From Megamonas funiformis (GTDB lineage: Bacteria > Bacillota > Negativicutes > Selenomonadales > Selenomonadaceae): a stretch of 64,000 bases of DNA. A model generated the notes under the pieces. That model was not told the origin of the DNA. It made no database searches and was given only the letters and a program-made list of their open reading frames with translations. This document shows, piece after piece, positions 1-10,302 of this stretch (positions are counted from its first letter, which is position 1; each line of letters starts with the position of its first letter). The translations under genes and the position numbers were made by a program. The stretch is from positions 1,687,292-1,751,291 of the forward strand of contig NZ_CP048627.1 of the NCBI RefSeq assembly GCF_010669225.1. The letters are read 5' to 3'.

Positions 1-41
1 TAAACATAAATAAGCTAAAAAATAACATGAAGACATACACT

Positions 42-78
42 AATGGTAGGCATTTTAATGGCACTACCATTTATTTTT
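42..78 (+). terminator. Rho-independent terminator of a gene upstream of the window
   Basis: An 8-bp stem (AATGGTAG at 42-49 with CTACCATT at 64-71) is followed by a T-rich run at 72-78. It would end a plus-strand transcript that began before the window. The next gene has its own ribosome binding site at 116-120. Confidence 0.6.
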
Positions 79-128
79 TATACTCTGTGTATTATAATAA
101 GCTAAGAAAATAACTGGAGGAAAATATT

Positions 129-2612
129 TTGATAGAATTATTAGCCCCTGCTGGAAGTATGGAAGCATTAAAAGCCGCTGTAGAAAGTGGTGCTGATGCT
201 ATTTATCTTTCAGGCAAAATGTTCGGTGCAAGAGCTTATGCCAATAATTTTGATGAACAAGGCTTAAAAGAAGCCATTGAATTTGCTCATTTACGCAATG
301 TAAAAATCCATGTAACTGTAAATACTTTAGTAGACAATTCTGAAATACCTGCACTTGCAGATTATTTTCGTTTTCTTTATGAAATAGGTGCTGATGCTGT
401 ACTCGTTCAAGATTTAGGTGCTGCACGTTTGGCTCAACTTGTAGCTCCTGATTTACCATTACACGCTAGTACACAAATGACAGTGAATAATTTAGCTGGT
501 GTTCTTGCTCTTCAAGAACTTGGTTTTTCACGTGTCGTTTTATCTCGTGAAGTAACATTAAAAGATATTATTCATATCTGCCGTAATAGCGATGTAGAAA
601 TTGAAGTTTTCGCTCATGGTGCCTTATGTGTATGCTATTCCGGTCAATGCTTAATGAGTAGTATGATTGGTGGCAGAAGTGGTAACCGTGGTCGCTGTGC
701 TCAACCATGTCGTCTACCTTATACTTTAGTTGATAAAAATAATAACAATGTTTTAAAAGATGCTGGACAATATTTATTGAGTCCTCGCGACATGAATACA
801 CTTGAATTAATTCCTGAATTTATCGAAGCTGGTGTCGTTTCTTTAAAACTTGAAGGACGCATGAAAAAACCAGAATATGTAGCTGTCGTTGTTGACGCTT
901 ACCGCCAAAAAATCAACTCTTATTATAGCCATACAGAACTTCAAGAAGATATTCAAAAAAATCTTTCTCAAATATTCAATCGTGATTTTACTACTGCTTA
1001 TTTAGAGAAAAAACAAGGTAAATTCATGATGAGCGATAAACGACCAAACAATCGTGGTCGCCTCGTAGGTAGAGTAATTCGTTATGATGATAATAAACGT
1101 CAAGCTATCATGAAACTCACTGATGATGTAAATATCGGTGATACTATTGATTTCTGGGTAAAAGTCGGCGGTCGTGTAAGTACTAATGTATCTAAAATCA
1201 TCTATAAAAATAAAGAAATAACTTCTGCTAGTGCTGGCATGGAAGTCATCATTCCTGTACCAAATCGCGTACACCCACATGACCGTATATTTAAAGTTTT
1301 TGATGCTAATCTCATGCAAAAAGCTCGCAGTTATTATACTAGTGCTTCACCAATACGCAAAATAAATTTAAATATCGAAGCTATTGCTAAACTCAATGAG
1401 CCTTTTATATTAAAAGCTACTGATGAAGATGGTTATAGTGCTCAAATAACTAGTGATTTCCTTGTGGAAACAGCTCTAAAACGCGCTATGGATAAATCAA
1501 CAGTGCAAAAACAGATGGAACGTTTAGGCAATACTATTTATCAATTAGAAAATTTATCTTGCACTATTGATGAAAATGTCATTGTGCCTATGAGCGTCAT
1601 GAATGATACTCGTCGCTTATTAATTGAAAAATTAATGTCCATGCGCCTTGAAGCTTATCATCGTCCACAGATTGCTAAAATTGATAATACTATTTGGCAA
1701 CAGGATTTAGCTTCCAAATCATTCAATCAAACAAATAAACCTCAACTTGTAGTCGCTGTTGATACTATTGCTAAAGTACAGACAGCTATTGATAATCAAG
1801 CAGATATTGTTTTATTCGGTGGCGAATCTTATAATCATCAATTCATCACTGCTGAAATGTATGCTGAAGCTACAAGACTTTGCCGTGAAGCTAATATTAA
1901 AATTGCTTTTGCTACACCTCGTATCATGCGCGATAATGAACAAACAGCTTTTACAAATTGGCTTACAAAAATAAAAGATATCGCTCCAGATATGATTTAT
2001 GCACATACTTTAGCCGAAATGTACTTAATCAAACAATTTACAGATATCACTATCTGGGCAGATTTCTCCTTCAATGTCTATAATGATGTAACTTTAACTT
2101 TCCTAAATAATTATGACATTAAGGGAGCTACTGTTTCCCCTGAATTAAACTTTAAACAGATAAAAACATTAAATGAAGCTTCTACATTACCTCTTGAATG
2201 TATCGTTCATGGCAATATGGAACTTATGGTATCTGAATATTGTGTGCTTGGCAGTTTCTTAGGCAATTTAGATAAAGGTACTTGTACAAAACCTTGCGAA
2301 AAAAATAATTATTGGCTTTGCGACCGCAAAAATGAAAAATTCCCTATCGTAACAGACCAATATTGTCATATGCATTTATTAAATGCTAAAGAATTAAATA
2401 TGCTAGCTCATGTTCCAGAATTTAGCAATCTTCATATTGACCGCATTCGCTTAGATGGCAGATATATGTCCAAAGAAAAATTAGCTAAATTCACTAAACT
2501 CTATAAAGAAATCATCATCGAAGGCAAAAATCATCTTGCTTTAATGCCTGAAAATATCACTAAATATGAACAAAATATTACTCGTGGTCATTACTTCCGT
2601 GGAGTAGAATAA
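129..2612 (+). CDS. U32 family peptidase / RlhA-like 23S rRNA hydroxylation protein
   Basis: This 827-residue protein belongs to the U32 'collagenase-like' family. The family signature is plain at about residues 158-177, with the core HGALCVCYSGQC, followed by GNRGRCAQPC at about 185-194. These cysteines are the ones thought to hold an iron-sulfur cluster in family members. The length fits the long form with the DUF3656 insert. E. coli RlhA of this family is needed for hydroxylation of a 23S rRNA cytidine; whether this protein is a protease or an rRNA modifier cannot be told from sequence. The start is TTG at 129, chosen because GGAGG lies at 116-120. mutS2 follows after 25 bases. Confidence 0.88.
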   Translation: MIELLAPAGSMEALKAAVESGADAIYLSGKMFGARAYANNFDEQGLKEAIEFAHLRNVKIHVTVNTLVDNSEIPALADYFRFLYEIGADAVLVQDLGAARLAQLVAPDLPLHASTQMTVNNLAGVLALQELGFSRVVLSREVTLKDIIHICRNSDVEIEVFAHGALCVCYSGQCLMSSMIGGRSGNRGRCAQPCRLPYTLVDKNNNNVLKDAGQYLLSPRDMNTLELIPEFIEAGVVSLKLEGRMKKPEYVAVVVDAYRQKINSYYSHTELQEDIQKNLSQIFNRDFTTAYLEKKQGKFMMSDKRPNNRGRLVGRVIRYDDNKRQAIMKLTDDVNIGDTIDFWVKVGGRVSTNVSKIIYKNKEITSASAGMEVIIPVPNRVHPHDRIFKVFDANLMQKARSYYTSASPIRKINLNIEAIAKLNEPFILKATDEDGYSAQITSDFLVETALKRAMDKSTVQKQMERLGNTIYQLENLSCTIDENVIVPMSVMNDTRRLLIEKLMSMRLEAYHRPQIAKIDNTIWQQDLASKSFNQTNKPQLVVAVDTIAKVQTAIDNQADIVLFGGESYNHQFITAEMYAEATRLCREANIKIAFATPRIMRDNEQTAFTNWLTKIKDIAPDMIYAHTLAEMYLIKQFTDITIWADFSFNVYNDVTLTFLNNYDIKGATVSPELNFKQIKTLNEASTLPLECIVHGNMELMVSEYCVLGSFLGNLDKGTCTKPCEKNNYWLCDRKNEKFPIVTDQYCHMHLLNAKELNMLAHVPEFSNLHIDRIRLDGRYMSKEKLAKFTKLYKEIIIEGKNHLALMPENITKYEQNITRGHYFRGVE

Positions 2613-2637
2613 TTTAAGGAAGGTATCTTTTTAACAA

Positions 2638-5007
2638 ATGAATCAATCCGTATTTAAAACTTTAGAATATGCCAAAATTATCACTATGCTACAAAATATG
2701 GCTACTTCTAGTATGGGAAAAGAACTTGCTGAAAAACTATTACCAAGTAGCGATATTGACGAAGTAATTGAAAATCTTTCACATACACAAGAAGCTAGTA
2801 ACATTTTAATTAGCTCTGAACCACCTTTTGGCGGTATTCATGATATTCGTTCATTATTAAAGAAAACATCTTTAGGTCTAGTAATTGAAATAAATTCATT
2901 ACTTGATATTTTAAATACCATGTACGCAATGCGTAATCTCAAAAAATTCTTCAAAGAATTAGAAATAGATAGCCCTCAATTCAAAGAATGGGCTAAATCT
3001 ATTGAAATTTTGGGGCAACTCGAACGCGAAATAGATAATATTGTTGATGAACATGGTTCTATGCGTGATAGTGCTAGCGTTGAACTTATGCGTATTCGCC
3101 GTGAAATCAAATCTTCTCAGCGTCGCATCAAAACAAATCTTGACGGTATCTTAAAAAATCCTGATTATCAAAAATATTTTCAAGATAATATCGTTACTAT
3201 CCGTGATGAACGCTATGTTATCCCTATCAAACAAGAATATCGTCAACAATTCCCAGGTGTCGTACATGACCAATCCTCTAGTGGTTCTACTTTGTTTATT
3301 GAACCTATGTCCATTGTTGACCTAAACAATGATATCAAACAATTAGTTATTGATGAAAAACGTGAAATTGAACGTATCTTAAAAGTAATTTCTGAAAAAA
3401 TCGCTAGAAATGCTGATAGCTTACTTCATAACTGTGAAATCATGGCCCAATTGGATTTTGCTTTTGCTAAGGCAAAATTAGCTCGTAAAATGCACGCTAC
3501 TATGCCAGAAATCAATGATGAAGGTATTGTCAATTTAGCTAAAGCTCGCCACCCATTACTCAATAAAGATAACGTCGTTCCTATTGATATCAGACTTGGC
3601 GAAGGATATCGCACTTTATTGATTACAGGGCCAAACACAGGCGGTAAAACAGTGAGCATGAAAACTTTAGGCTTATTAGTTTTAATGACTCAATCTGGTC
3701 TTTTTATCCCTGTTCAATCTGGTTCCAAAATTTCCATTTTCCAAAATGTCTATGCTGATATCGGTGATGAGCAAAGCATTGAACAGAGCCTCAGTACATT
3801 TTCCGCTCATATGCGCAATATCGTAAATATCTTGAATAATATTGAACATGATGACTTGCTCTTATTAGATGAAGTAGGTTCTGGTACTGACCCAGAAGAA
3901 GGTGCTGCCCTTGCCATGTCAATTTTAGAAAGATTGATGGACATTGGCGCTTGCACTGTAGCTACTACTCACTATAACGAGTTAAAGACTTTTGCTTATT
4001 CTAAAGAAGGCATTGAAAATGCTTGTGTGGAATTTGACATCAAATCCCTTCGCCCTACTTATCGTTTATTGATAGGTACACCAGGGGCTAGTAATGCTTT
4101 TGCGATAAGTAAAAGATTAGGTTTATCAGATACTTTGATTTTACGTGCACAACAACTCATCAAAGCAGACCATGCTCAATTTGAAAATGTATTAAATACA
4201 CTAGAAAATGAAAAATTGATGTATGAACAAAAAAATGCTGATATTGCTGAACGTCAACAACGCATTGAAAAATTAGAAAAACAACTTGCCGATATGAAGC
4301 AAGAAATGGCTAAGAAAAAAGAGCAAACACTTCGTAAAACTAAAGAACAATGTGCTAGTTTACTTCGCCGTACTCGTCGTGAATCTGAAGAAATCATCAA
4401 GGAATTGAAAGCTCAATTCAACGACCAAGGAATGAAAAAACGTCAGGAAACAATAGATGCTGCTCGTCATAAATTACGTGGTCGTTTGGATAAAGTAAGT
4501 CAACAAAATGATGATCCAAATAAACCAGGTGAAGCTGTCGATATCAAAACTATTGCTGTTGGTGATATCGTATATGTAAATAAACTTCGCCAAAAAGGAA
4601 CTATCACTGATATCAGTGGTAAAGAATTAACTGTTCAATTAGGCAGTTTAAAAATGAATGTTAAAGCTAAAGATTGCTCTTTCGTTTCTCATGCTGTTAA
4701 AGTAAAAGAAACTGCACCATCTAAAAAAGCTGGTGGCTTCAATATGCTAGCTAAAGTCAGCCAAATTAGTACAGAAGTAGATATCAGAGGCTTAATGGTT
4801 GATGAAGCTATTGAAGTTGTTAGCAAATATCTTGATGATGCTGTAATTTCTGGTTTATCAAGAGTATTAATCATTCATGGTAAAGGTACAGGAGCTCTGC
4901 GCAAAGGTATTCAAGAATATCTCAAAAATCATCGCAATGTTTTAAGCTATACTCTTGGTGATATGGACGAAGGCGGTAGTGGGGTAACCGCTGTAAAATT
5001 AAAATAA
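2638..5007 (+). CDS. mutS2: Endonuclease MutS2
   Basis: A 789-residue MutS2. It has a MutS-type core and ATPase domain with Walker A GPNTGGKT near residues 331-338 and the Walker B region LLLLDEVGSGTDPEEG near 405-420. A coiled, charge-rich stretch covers about 515-610, and a C-terminal Smr domain lies at about 713-789 with VDIRGL and HGKGTGALR. The mismatch-recognition domain I of MutS is absent, as usual for MutS2. In Firmicutes MutS2 is linked to suppression of homologous recombination and to rescue of collided ribosomes through its Smr nuclease. The start ATG has AAGGAAGG at about 2616-2623. It is likely cotranscribed with the U32 gene. Confidence 0.96.
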   Translation: MNQSVFKTLEYAKIITMLQNMATSSMGKELAEKLLPSSDIDEVIENLSHTQEASNILISSEPPFGGIHDIRSLLKKTSLGLVIEINSLLDILNTMYAMRNLKKFFKELEIDSPQFKEWAKSIEILGQLEREIDNIVDEHGSMRDSASVELMRIRREIKSSQRRIKTNLDGILKNPDYQKYFQDNIVTIRDERYVIPIKQEYRQQFPGVVHDQSSSGSTLFIEPMSIVDLNNDIKQLVIDEKREIERILKVISEKIARNADSLLHNCEIMAQLDFAFAKAKLARKMHATMPEINDEGIVNLAKARHPLLNKDNVVPIDIRLGEGYRTLLITGPNTGGKTVSMKTLGLLVLMTQSGLFIPVQSGSKISIFQNVYADIGDEQSIEQSLSTFSAHMRNIVNILNNIEHDDLLLLDEVGSGTDPEEGAALAMSILERLMDIGACTVATTHYNELKTFAYSKEGIENACVEFDIKSLRPTYRLLIGTPGASNAFAISKRLGLSDTLILRAQQLIKADHAQFENVLNTLENEKLMYEQKNADIAERQQRIEKLEKQLADMKQEMAKKKEQTLRKTKEQCASLLRRTRRESEEIIKELKAQFNDQGMKKRQETIDAARHKLRGRLDKVSQQNDDPNKPGEAVDIKTIAVGDIVYVNKLRQKGTITDISGKELTVQLGSLKMNVKAKDCSFVSHAVKVKETAPSKKAGGFNMLAKVSQISTEVDIRGLMVDEAIEVVSKYLDDAVISGLSRVLIIHGKGTGALRKGIQEYLKNHRNVLSYTLGDMDEGGSGVTAVKLK

Positions 5008-5072
5008 CGCAAATAATTACTATATTCTTACCAAAACTAAACATAGTATTATAAATATTTGAGGTGTATTCT

Positions 5073-7235
5073 ATGAATAAACAGCCTTTTAACGAAAAAA
5101 AATCAACCTCTAATCATACAACTGATAAAAAAAATAAGAAAAAATCTTTTGGCTTCAAAAAATTTTTCTTAGCGCTTTTAACGCTATTTATAGTTGTATT
5201 TTTAGGTGTTGGTTGTGGATTAGTTGCTATTGGCCTTGATGGTGATAAAGATGTTTCTGATATTCACCCACCTGCTTCTTCTCAAATTCTCGATATGAAT
5301 GGCAATCTAATCACTAATATTCACGCTACTGAAAATCGTACATTAGTGACTTTAGATAAAATCCCTGCTAATCTGCAAAATGCCTTTATCGCTGTCGAAG
5401 ATAATCGCTTTTATGAACATAACGGTATTGACCCTAGAGGTATTTTCCGTGCGATTTATTCTAATTTAACAAGCGGTGAAGTGGCTGAAGGTGGTAGTAC
5501 TATCACTCAACAATTAGCCAAAAATGCCTTTTTATCACAAGACCGTACATTCAAACGAAAAATTCAAGAATTTTTCATTGCTCTTCGCTTAGAAAGACAA
5601 TATACTAAAGAAGAAATTTTAGAAATGTATCTCAACCAAATTTATTTTGGTAGAGGTGCTTATGGTGTTCAAGCTGCTGCACAGACATATTTTGGCAAAG
5701 ATGTAAGTCAATTAGATTTATCAGAATGTGCAATGCTCGCTGGCATACCTCGTAGTCCAAATTATTATTCACCACTTAATAATTTAGGTGCTGCTAATGA
5801 ACGTAAAGCAGAAGTTTTAGACCAAATGGTAAAATATGGCTATATTGATTCTACTACAGCAGCTAAAACAAAAGCTGAAAGTTTACGACTTGTAAATCCT
5901 AAAGAACAAGAAAATGATAATACTGCTTCATATTTTATCGATTATGTAACTCAAGAAATGATTGATAAATTCGGTGCTGATGCAGTATATAAAGAAGGCT
6001 TAAAAATTTATGTTTCCATTGACATGAACATGCAAAAAGCTGCTGAACAATCTGTAAATAGTTTATTACCAACTTATTACAATGATGCTAATGGTCTTAC
6101 TCAACCACAAGGAGCACTCGTAGCAATTGACCCTAAAACAGGATATATCAAAGCTATGGTTGGTGGTCGTGGTACTGACCAATTCAATCGTGCTGTACTT
6201 GCTGTACGTCAACCTGGTTCGGCATTTAAACCATTTACTTTTGCTACTGCTTTAGAAAATAAAATGACACCAGATACTACTATTGAGGATAAACCTTTCA
6301 AATTAGGTGATTGGCAACCTCAAAACTATGACCGTACATTTAGAGGTACAGTCTCCATGCGTCAAACAGCTATTAATTCTTTAAATATACCTACTATTCG
6401 TTTAGCAGAAAAATTATCTATCGATAAAGTTTTATTAACAGCTCAAAATTTAGGTATATCCACATTAGAATTAAATTCTAAAGATGCAAATGATAAAAAC
6501 TTAGCTGCTTCCATCGGTGGTCTCACAAATGGGGTAACAGTTCTTGATATGGCTGGTGCTTATAGTGCTTTTGCAAATCATGGCGTTTATACAAAACCAA
6601 CTGCTATAGTTAAAGTCGTTGACCGCAAAGGCAAAACTATTTATGAACATACACCAGAAACTAAACAAGTTTTATCTGAACGCACAGCTACTTTATTAAC
6701 AGATATGCTTGAAGATGTTATCACTAAAGGCACAGGTAAAGCTGCTAATATCAACAGACCTGCTGCTGGTAAAACAGGAACTACCGATAATTATCAAGAT
6801 GCTTGGTTTGCAGGTTATACACCTGATTTAGTAACAGTAGTATGGATGGGCTGTGATGATAATGATGTTATGCCTGGTATTACTGGTGGTACTACACCTG
6901 CGAAAATTTGGCAAAACTTCATGAAAACAGCACTTGCATCTATACCAGCTAAAAACTTTGATGGTTCAGATACTTCCATTGATAATCCAGTTCAAAATGT
7001 AGAAAGCAATGCTAAAACTACAGCTAAAGATGTTTCTCATGAAAAAGAAAAACCATCAAAAGAAGCACCTGATAAACAAAAACCTGTTCATAATGAACAA
7101 TCAAACCCAAATGATGCTCAACAGCCAATTGATGAAAATGAACCAATTGAAGAAAATATCGAGCAACCATCTCTTCCAGCTCCAAGGCAAAATTTACCTG
7201 AACCAAGTATTCAACAAGGCAAAGGGTTAAATTAA
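5073..7235 (+). CDS. Class A penicillin-binding protein (PBP1A type), bifunctional
   Basis: Peptidoglycan glycosyltransferase and transpeptidase anchored in the inner membrane. A basic N-terminus is followed by one membrane segment at about residues 30-55. The GT51 domain (about 75-250) contains EDNRFYEHNGIDPRG and GGSTITQQLAKN. The transpeptidase domain has the catalytic S383-x-x-K386 motif in GSAFKP, an SLN motif further on, and KTGT. The C-terminal 80 or so residues are rich in proline, lysine and acidic residues and look disordered. I chose ATG at 5073 because the ribosome binding site GAGGTG (5061-5066) covers the upstream GTG at 5064. Length 720 residues. Confidence 0.95.
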   Translation: MNKQPFNEKKSTSNHTTDKKNKKKSFGFKKFFLALLTLFIVVFLGVGCGLVAIGLDGDKDVSDIHPPASSQILDMNGNLITNIHATENRTLVTLDKIPANLQNAFIAVEDNRFYEHNGIDPRGIFRAIYSNLTSGEVAEGGSTITQQLAKNAFLSQDRTFKRKIQEFFIALRLERQYTKEEILEMYLNQIYFGRGAYGVQAAAQTYFGKDVSQLDLSECAMLAGIPRSPNYYSPLNNLGAANERKAEVLDQMVKYGYIDSTTAAKTKAESLRLVNPKEQENDNTASYFIDYVTQEMIDKFGADAVYKEGLKIYVSIDMNMQKAAEQSVNSLLPTYYNDANGLTQPQGALVAIDPKTGYIKAMVGGRGTDQFNRAVLAVRQPGSAFKPFTFATALENKMTPDTTIEDKPFKLGDWQPQNYDRTFRGTVSMRQTAINSLNIPTIRLAEKLSIDKVLLTAQNLGISTLELNSKDANDKNLAASIGGLTNGVTVLDMAGAYSAFANHGVYTKPTAIVKVVDRKGKTIYEHTPETKQVLSERTATLLTDMLEDVITKGTGKAANINRPAAGKTGTTDNYQDAWFAGYTPDLVTVVWMGCDDNDVMPGITGGTTPAKIWQNFMKTALASIPAKNFDGSDTSIDNPVQNVESNAKTTAKDVSHEKEKPSKEAPDKQKPVHNEQSNPNDAQQPIDENEPIEENIEQPSLPAPRQNLPEPSIQQGKGLN

Positions 7236-7268
7236 TAGATAATCATACAAAATTTAGGAGGACTTTTT

Positions 7269-8486
7269 GTGAGCGTATTTGATACACTTAAAGAACGTGG
7301 TTACTTAGCTCAAGTAACACACGAAGAAGAATTAAAAAAAGCTTTAGAAACTGAGCAAGTTACATTTTATATGGGATTTGACCCAACAGCAGACAGCCTT
7401 CATGTTGGTCATTTCTTAGCTTTAATGGCTATGTCTCATATGCAAAAAGCAGGTCATCGCCCTATCTGCTTAGTTGGTGGCGGTACTGGTACTGTAGGTG
7501 ACCCTTCTGGTCGTACAGATATGCGTAAAATGTTAACTGATGAAGATATTGAACATAATTGCAATTGCTTCAAAAAACAAATGGAACGCTTTATCGATTT
7601 CTCTGATGGTAAAGCTTTAATGATCAACAATGGTGATTGGCTTCGCAAATTAAATTATATTGAATTACTTCGCGATGTTGGTCCACATTTCTCTGTTAAT
7701 CGCATGCTTACTGCTGAATGTTATAAACAACGTTTAGAACGTGGCTTAACATTCCTTGAATTCAACTACATGATCATGCAGGCTTATGACTTCATGGAAT
7801 TAAATCGCCGTTATGGTTGCGTACTTGAATTAGGTGGCGATGACCAATGGTCTAACATCATTGCTGGTGTTGAACTCATTCGTCGTAAAGAAGCAAAACC
7901 TTCTTATGGTATGACATTCAACCTTCTCACTAACAGTGAAGGTAAAAAAATGGGTAAAACAGCAAAAGGCGCACTTTGGCTCGACCCTGAAAAAACTTCT
8001 CCATACGACTTCTATCAATACTGGAGAAATGTTGCTGATAGCGACGTAGAAAAATGTCTTGCTCTTCTCACATTCTTACCAATGGACGAAGTTCGTCGCC
8101 TCGGTAGCTATAAAGACCAAAAAATCAACGAAGCAAAACAAGTTCTCGCTTATGAAGTTACAAAACTCGTTCATGGCGAAGAAGAAGCTAAAAAAGCTCA
8201 AGAAGCTGCTCAAGCACTTTTCAGTGGTAAAGGTAATATGGACAATGCTCCAACTATTACTATCACAGAAGCAGACTTTGGCAAAAAATTACTTGATATC
8301 TTAGTAGATAACAAAGTATTTGAATCTAAAGGTGCAGGTCGTCGTTTAATCGCTCAAAACGGTGTATCTATTGGCGATGACAAATGGACTGACGTAGAAA
8401 AAGTATTAACAGCAGAAGACCTTGCAAATGGCGACATGATCGTTCGCAAAGGTAAAAAGAAATTCTATCGTTTAATCAAAGCATAA
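7269..8486 (+). CDS. tyrS: Tyrosine--tRNA ligase
   Basis: Class I aminoacyl-tRNA synthetase of 405 residues that charges tRNA-Tyr. The HIGH-like motif HVGH lies at residues 45-48, the KMSKS-like motif appears as KMGKT near 226-230, and an S4 RNA-binding domain occupies about 340-405. The GTG start is supported by AGGAGG just upstream at about 7256-7261. Only 33 bases separate it from the PBP gene, so there is no room for a T-box leader. A strong terminator follows. Confidence 0.96.
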   Translation: MSVFDTLKERGYLAQVTHEEELKKALETEQVTFYMGFDPTADSLHVGHFLALMAMSHMQKAGHRPICLVGGGTGTVGDPSGRTDMRKMLTDEDIEHNCNCFKKQMERFIDFSDGKALMINNGDWLRKLNYIELLRDVGPHFSVNRMLTAECYKQRLERGLTFLEFNYMIMQAYDFMELNRRYGCVLELGGDDQWSNIIAGVELIRRKEAKPSYGMTFNLLTNSEGKKMGKTAKGALWLDPEKTSPYDFYQYWRNVADSDVEKCLALLTFLPMDEVRRLGSYKDQKINEAKQVLAYEVTKLVHGEEEAKKAQEAAQALFSGKGNMDNAPTITITEADFGKKLLDILVDNKVFESKGAGRRLIAQNGVSIGDDKWTDVEKVLTAEDLANGDMIVRKGKKKFYRLIKA

Positions 8487-8505
8487 AAATCATAAAATTA
8501 TAAAC

Positions 8506-8556
8506 AAAAAGCTAGAATATATTCCATAATAATATTGATATATTCTAGCTTTTTAT
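8506..8556 (+). terminator. Terminator after tyrS
   Basis: Perfect 17-bp inverted repeat (8506-8522 with 8538-8554) whose right arm ends in five T, the standard form of a Rho-independent terminator. It separates tyrS from yebC. Confidence 0.85.
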
Positions 8557-8629
8557 CTTTATTAGTAGACTATAATTACTATATTTAATTTATTTCTCAA
8601 TCAATAAAGAAATGAACCTTTTAAATGAT

Positions 8630-8659
8630 TTGCAAATACTCGTTTTTTTATGGTATACT
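8630..8659 (+). promoter_or_regulatory. Candidate sigma-70-type promoter for yebC
   Basis: TTGCAA at 8630-8635 and TATACT at 8654-8659 with an 18-bp spacer, about 110 bases upstream of the yebC start and after the tyrS terminator. Confidence 0.5.
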
Positions 8660-8770
8660 CTAAAAAGATATTTTCTTACAAAGTTTTATCTAAATCTTAA
8701 AATTTTCTTTACTTATCTAGTACATATTAGATAATTTATAGTTTAATTTATTAAGGAGTGCGTTTAAAAG

Positions 8771-9502
8771 ATGTCAGGACATTCTAAATGGGCCAATATT
8801 AAACGAAAAAAAGGTGCAAATGATGCCATTCGTGCAAAAATGACTACAAAAATTGGTCGTGAAATCACTATTGCTGTTCGTATGGGTGGTGCTGACCCTA
8901 CTGGTAATATGCGTCTTAAATTAGCTTTAAGCAAAGCTAAATCTAACAATATTCCTAAAGATAATATCAATCGTGCTATTCAAAAAGGCTTAGGTGCTTC
9001 TGATGGTAGCAATTACGAAGAATTAATTTATGAAGGTTACGGTCCAGCAGGTTCTGCTGTTATGCTCGAAGTTATGACAGATAACCGCAATCGTACAGCT
9101 GCTGATATTCGTCATTTATTCTCCAAATACGGCGGAAACCTCGGCGAAACTGGTTGCGTAGGCTGGATGTTCCACAAAAAAGCAATCTTTGTTGTAGACA
9201 AAGAAGCTTTCGATGATGAAGAAAGCCTCATGATGATTGCTCTTGATGCTGGTGCTGAAGACTTCAAAGCAGAAGATGATTCTTTTGAAATCACTGCTGC
9301 TCCTGAAGATTTCGATGCAATCTCTCAAGCATTAGAAGAAAACAACATTGAAACAGTTGAATCCGAAATCACTATGATTCCTGATACTACTGTTAAAGTT
9401 GAAGGCAAAGACGCTGAAAAAATGCAGACTCTTATCGATATGCTTGAAGAACATGATGATGTTCAAAACGTTTATTCCAACTACGAAATGGACGAAGAAT
9501 AA
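8771..9502 (+). CDS. yebC: YebC/PmpR family protein (transcriptional regulator / translation factor)
   Basis: A 243-residue member of the widely conserved YebC family. The N-terminus MSGHSKWANIKRKKG is diagnostic, and the family's three-domain layout with an acidic C-terminal domain fits the length. Family members bind DNA in some proteobacteria, and others help ribosomes pass proline stretches. Which role applies here is not visible. The neighbours ruvC and ruvA are its usual company in many bacteria, though here a nitroreductase gene and two terminators lie between. The ribosome binding site is AAGGAG at about 8753-8758. Confidence 0.95.
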   Translation: MSGHSKWANIKRKKGANDAIRAKMTTKIGREITIAVRMGGADPTGNMRLKLALSKAKSNNIPKDNINRAIQKGLGASDGSNYEELIYEGYGPAGSAVMLEVMTDNRNRTAADIRHLFSKYGGNLGETGCVGWMFHKKAIFVVDKEAFDDEESLMMIALDAGAEDFKAEDDSFEITAAPEDFDAISQALEENNIETVESEITMIPDTTVKVEGKDAEKMQTLIDMLEEHDDVQNVYSNYEMDEE

Positions 9503-9511
9503 AATAATCTT

Positions 9512-9541
9512 TAGACGCAGTGATAACTGCGTCTATTTTTA
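9512..9541 (+). terminator. Terminator after yebC
   Basis: TAGACGCAG and CTGCGTCTA form a 9-bp stem with a six-base loop, followed by five T. Confidence 0.85.
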
Positions 9542-9570
9542 TCTAAAGATATATAATCGAGGTATTTATC

Positions 9571-10167
9571 ATGGAATTTTTACAAGCCTTAAAAAATCGT
9601 CGCAGTATCTATAATTTAGGAACTAATGTTAATTTATCTAATGAAGAAATAACTTCTATCATCTCCGATTGCCTAAAATATAGCCCATCTGCTTTTAACT
9701 ATCCTACAACAAATGTTATCATCGCCTTTGGTGAAAAACATCAACAGATTTGGCAAATCACTACAGATATTTTAAAAGGAAAATTAGCTAAAAAAGAAGA
9801 GACTTTCGCTGTAGCTCAAAATAAAATCAATAAATTCAAAGCTGGTGTTGGCACTATCTTATTTTTTGAAGACACTGAAATCATCAATGAATTAAAAGAA
9901 ACTTATGCTATGTATGCTGAAAATTTCTCCACATGGTCAAATCAAGCAAATGGTATGCTCCAAAATAATATCTGGACAGCATTAAGCCAAGCAAATATCG
10001 GAGCTAATCTTCAACATTATAATCCTTTAATTGATGATAAAATCAAAGAATTATTCTCTATTCCTGATACATGGAAATTAACAGCTCAAATGCCATTTGG
10101 TAGCATTGAAGCTCAGCCAAATGAAAAATATATTGAAGATATTTCCACTCGCTTAAAAATTTATTAA
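9571..10167 (+). CDS. Nitroreductase family protein (Frm2/Hbn1-like)
   Basis: A 198-residue FMN-dependent nitroreductase-fold protein. The N-terminus has the family pattern in which RRSIYNLG (about residues 10-17) is followed by a helix and then SPSAFNYPTTNVIIAFGE (about 40-58). The C-terminal region MPFGSIEAQPNEK resembles the Frm2/Hbn1 subgroup, linked in yeast to fatty-acid and redox responses. The physiological substrate is unknown. It stands alone between two terminators, so it is probably a single-gene transcript. Confidence 0.85.
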   Translation: MEFLQALKNRRSIYNLGTNVNLSNEEITSIISDCLKYSPSAFNYPTTNVIIAFGEKHQQIWQITTDILKGKLAKKEETFAVAQNKINKFKAGVGTILFFEDTEIINELKETYAMYAENFSTWSNQANGMLQNNIWTALSQANIGANLQHYNPLIDDKIKELFSIPDTWKLTAQMPFGSIEAQPNEKYIEDISTRLKIY

Positions 10168-10184
10168 AATCAATATAAAATTAT

Positions 10185-10230
10185 AGTCATGTTTGAATAA
10201 TATATTTAAACATGACTTTTGTTATTTTTA
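10185..10230 (+). terminator. Terminator after the nitroreductase gene
   Basis: AGTCATGTTT (10185-10194) pairs with AAACATGACT (10208-10217), followed by a T-rich tail. Confidence 0.8.
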
Positions 10231-10245
10231 AAAACTAGTTAATCA

Positions 10246-10254
10246 TGATATAAT
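10246..10254 (+). promoter_or_regulatory. Candidate extended -10 promoter for ruvC
   Basis: TGATATAAT is an extended -10 element (TGn followed by TATAAT at 10249-10254), about 50 bases upstream of ruvC and just after a terminator. The -35 is weak. Confidence 0.45.
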
Positions 10255-10302
10255 GTGAACTGCACATTTTTGCTAAATTTGATATACTAAAAGGAGGATT
10301 TT

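Noticed and set aside
7236-7268. T-box before tyrS
   Set aside because: The gap is only 33 bases; the leaders of gltX and cysS also lack the T-box core sequence.
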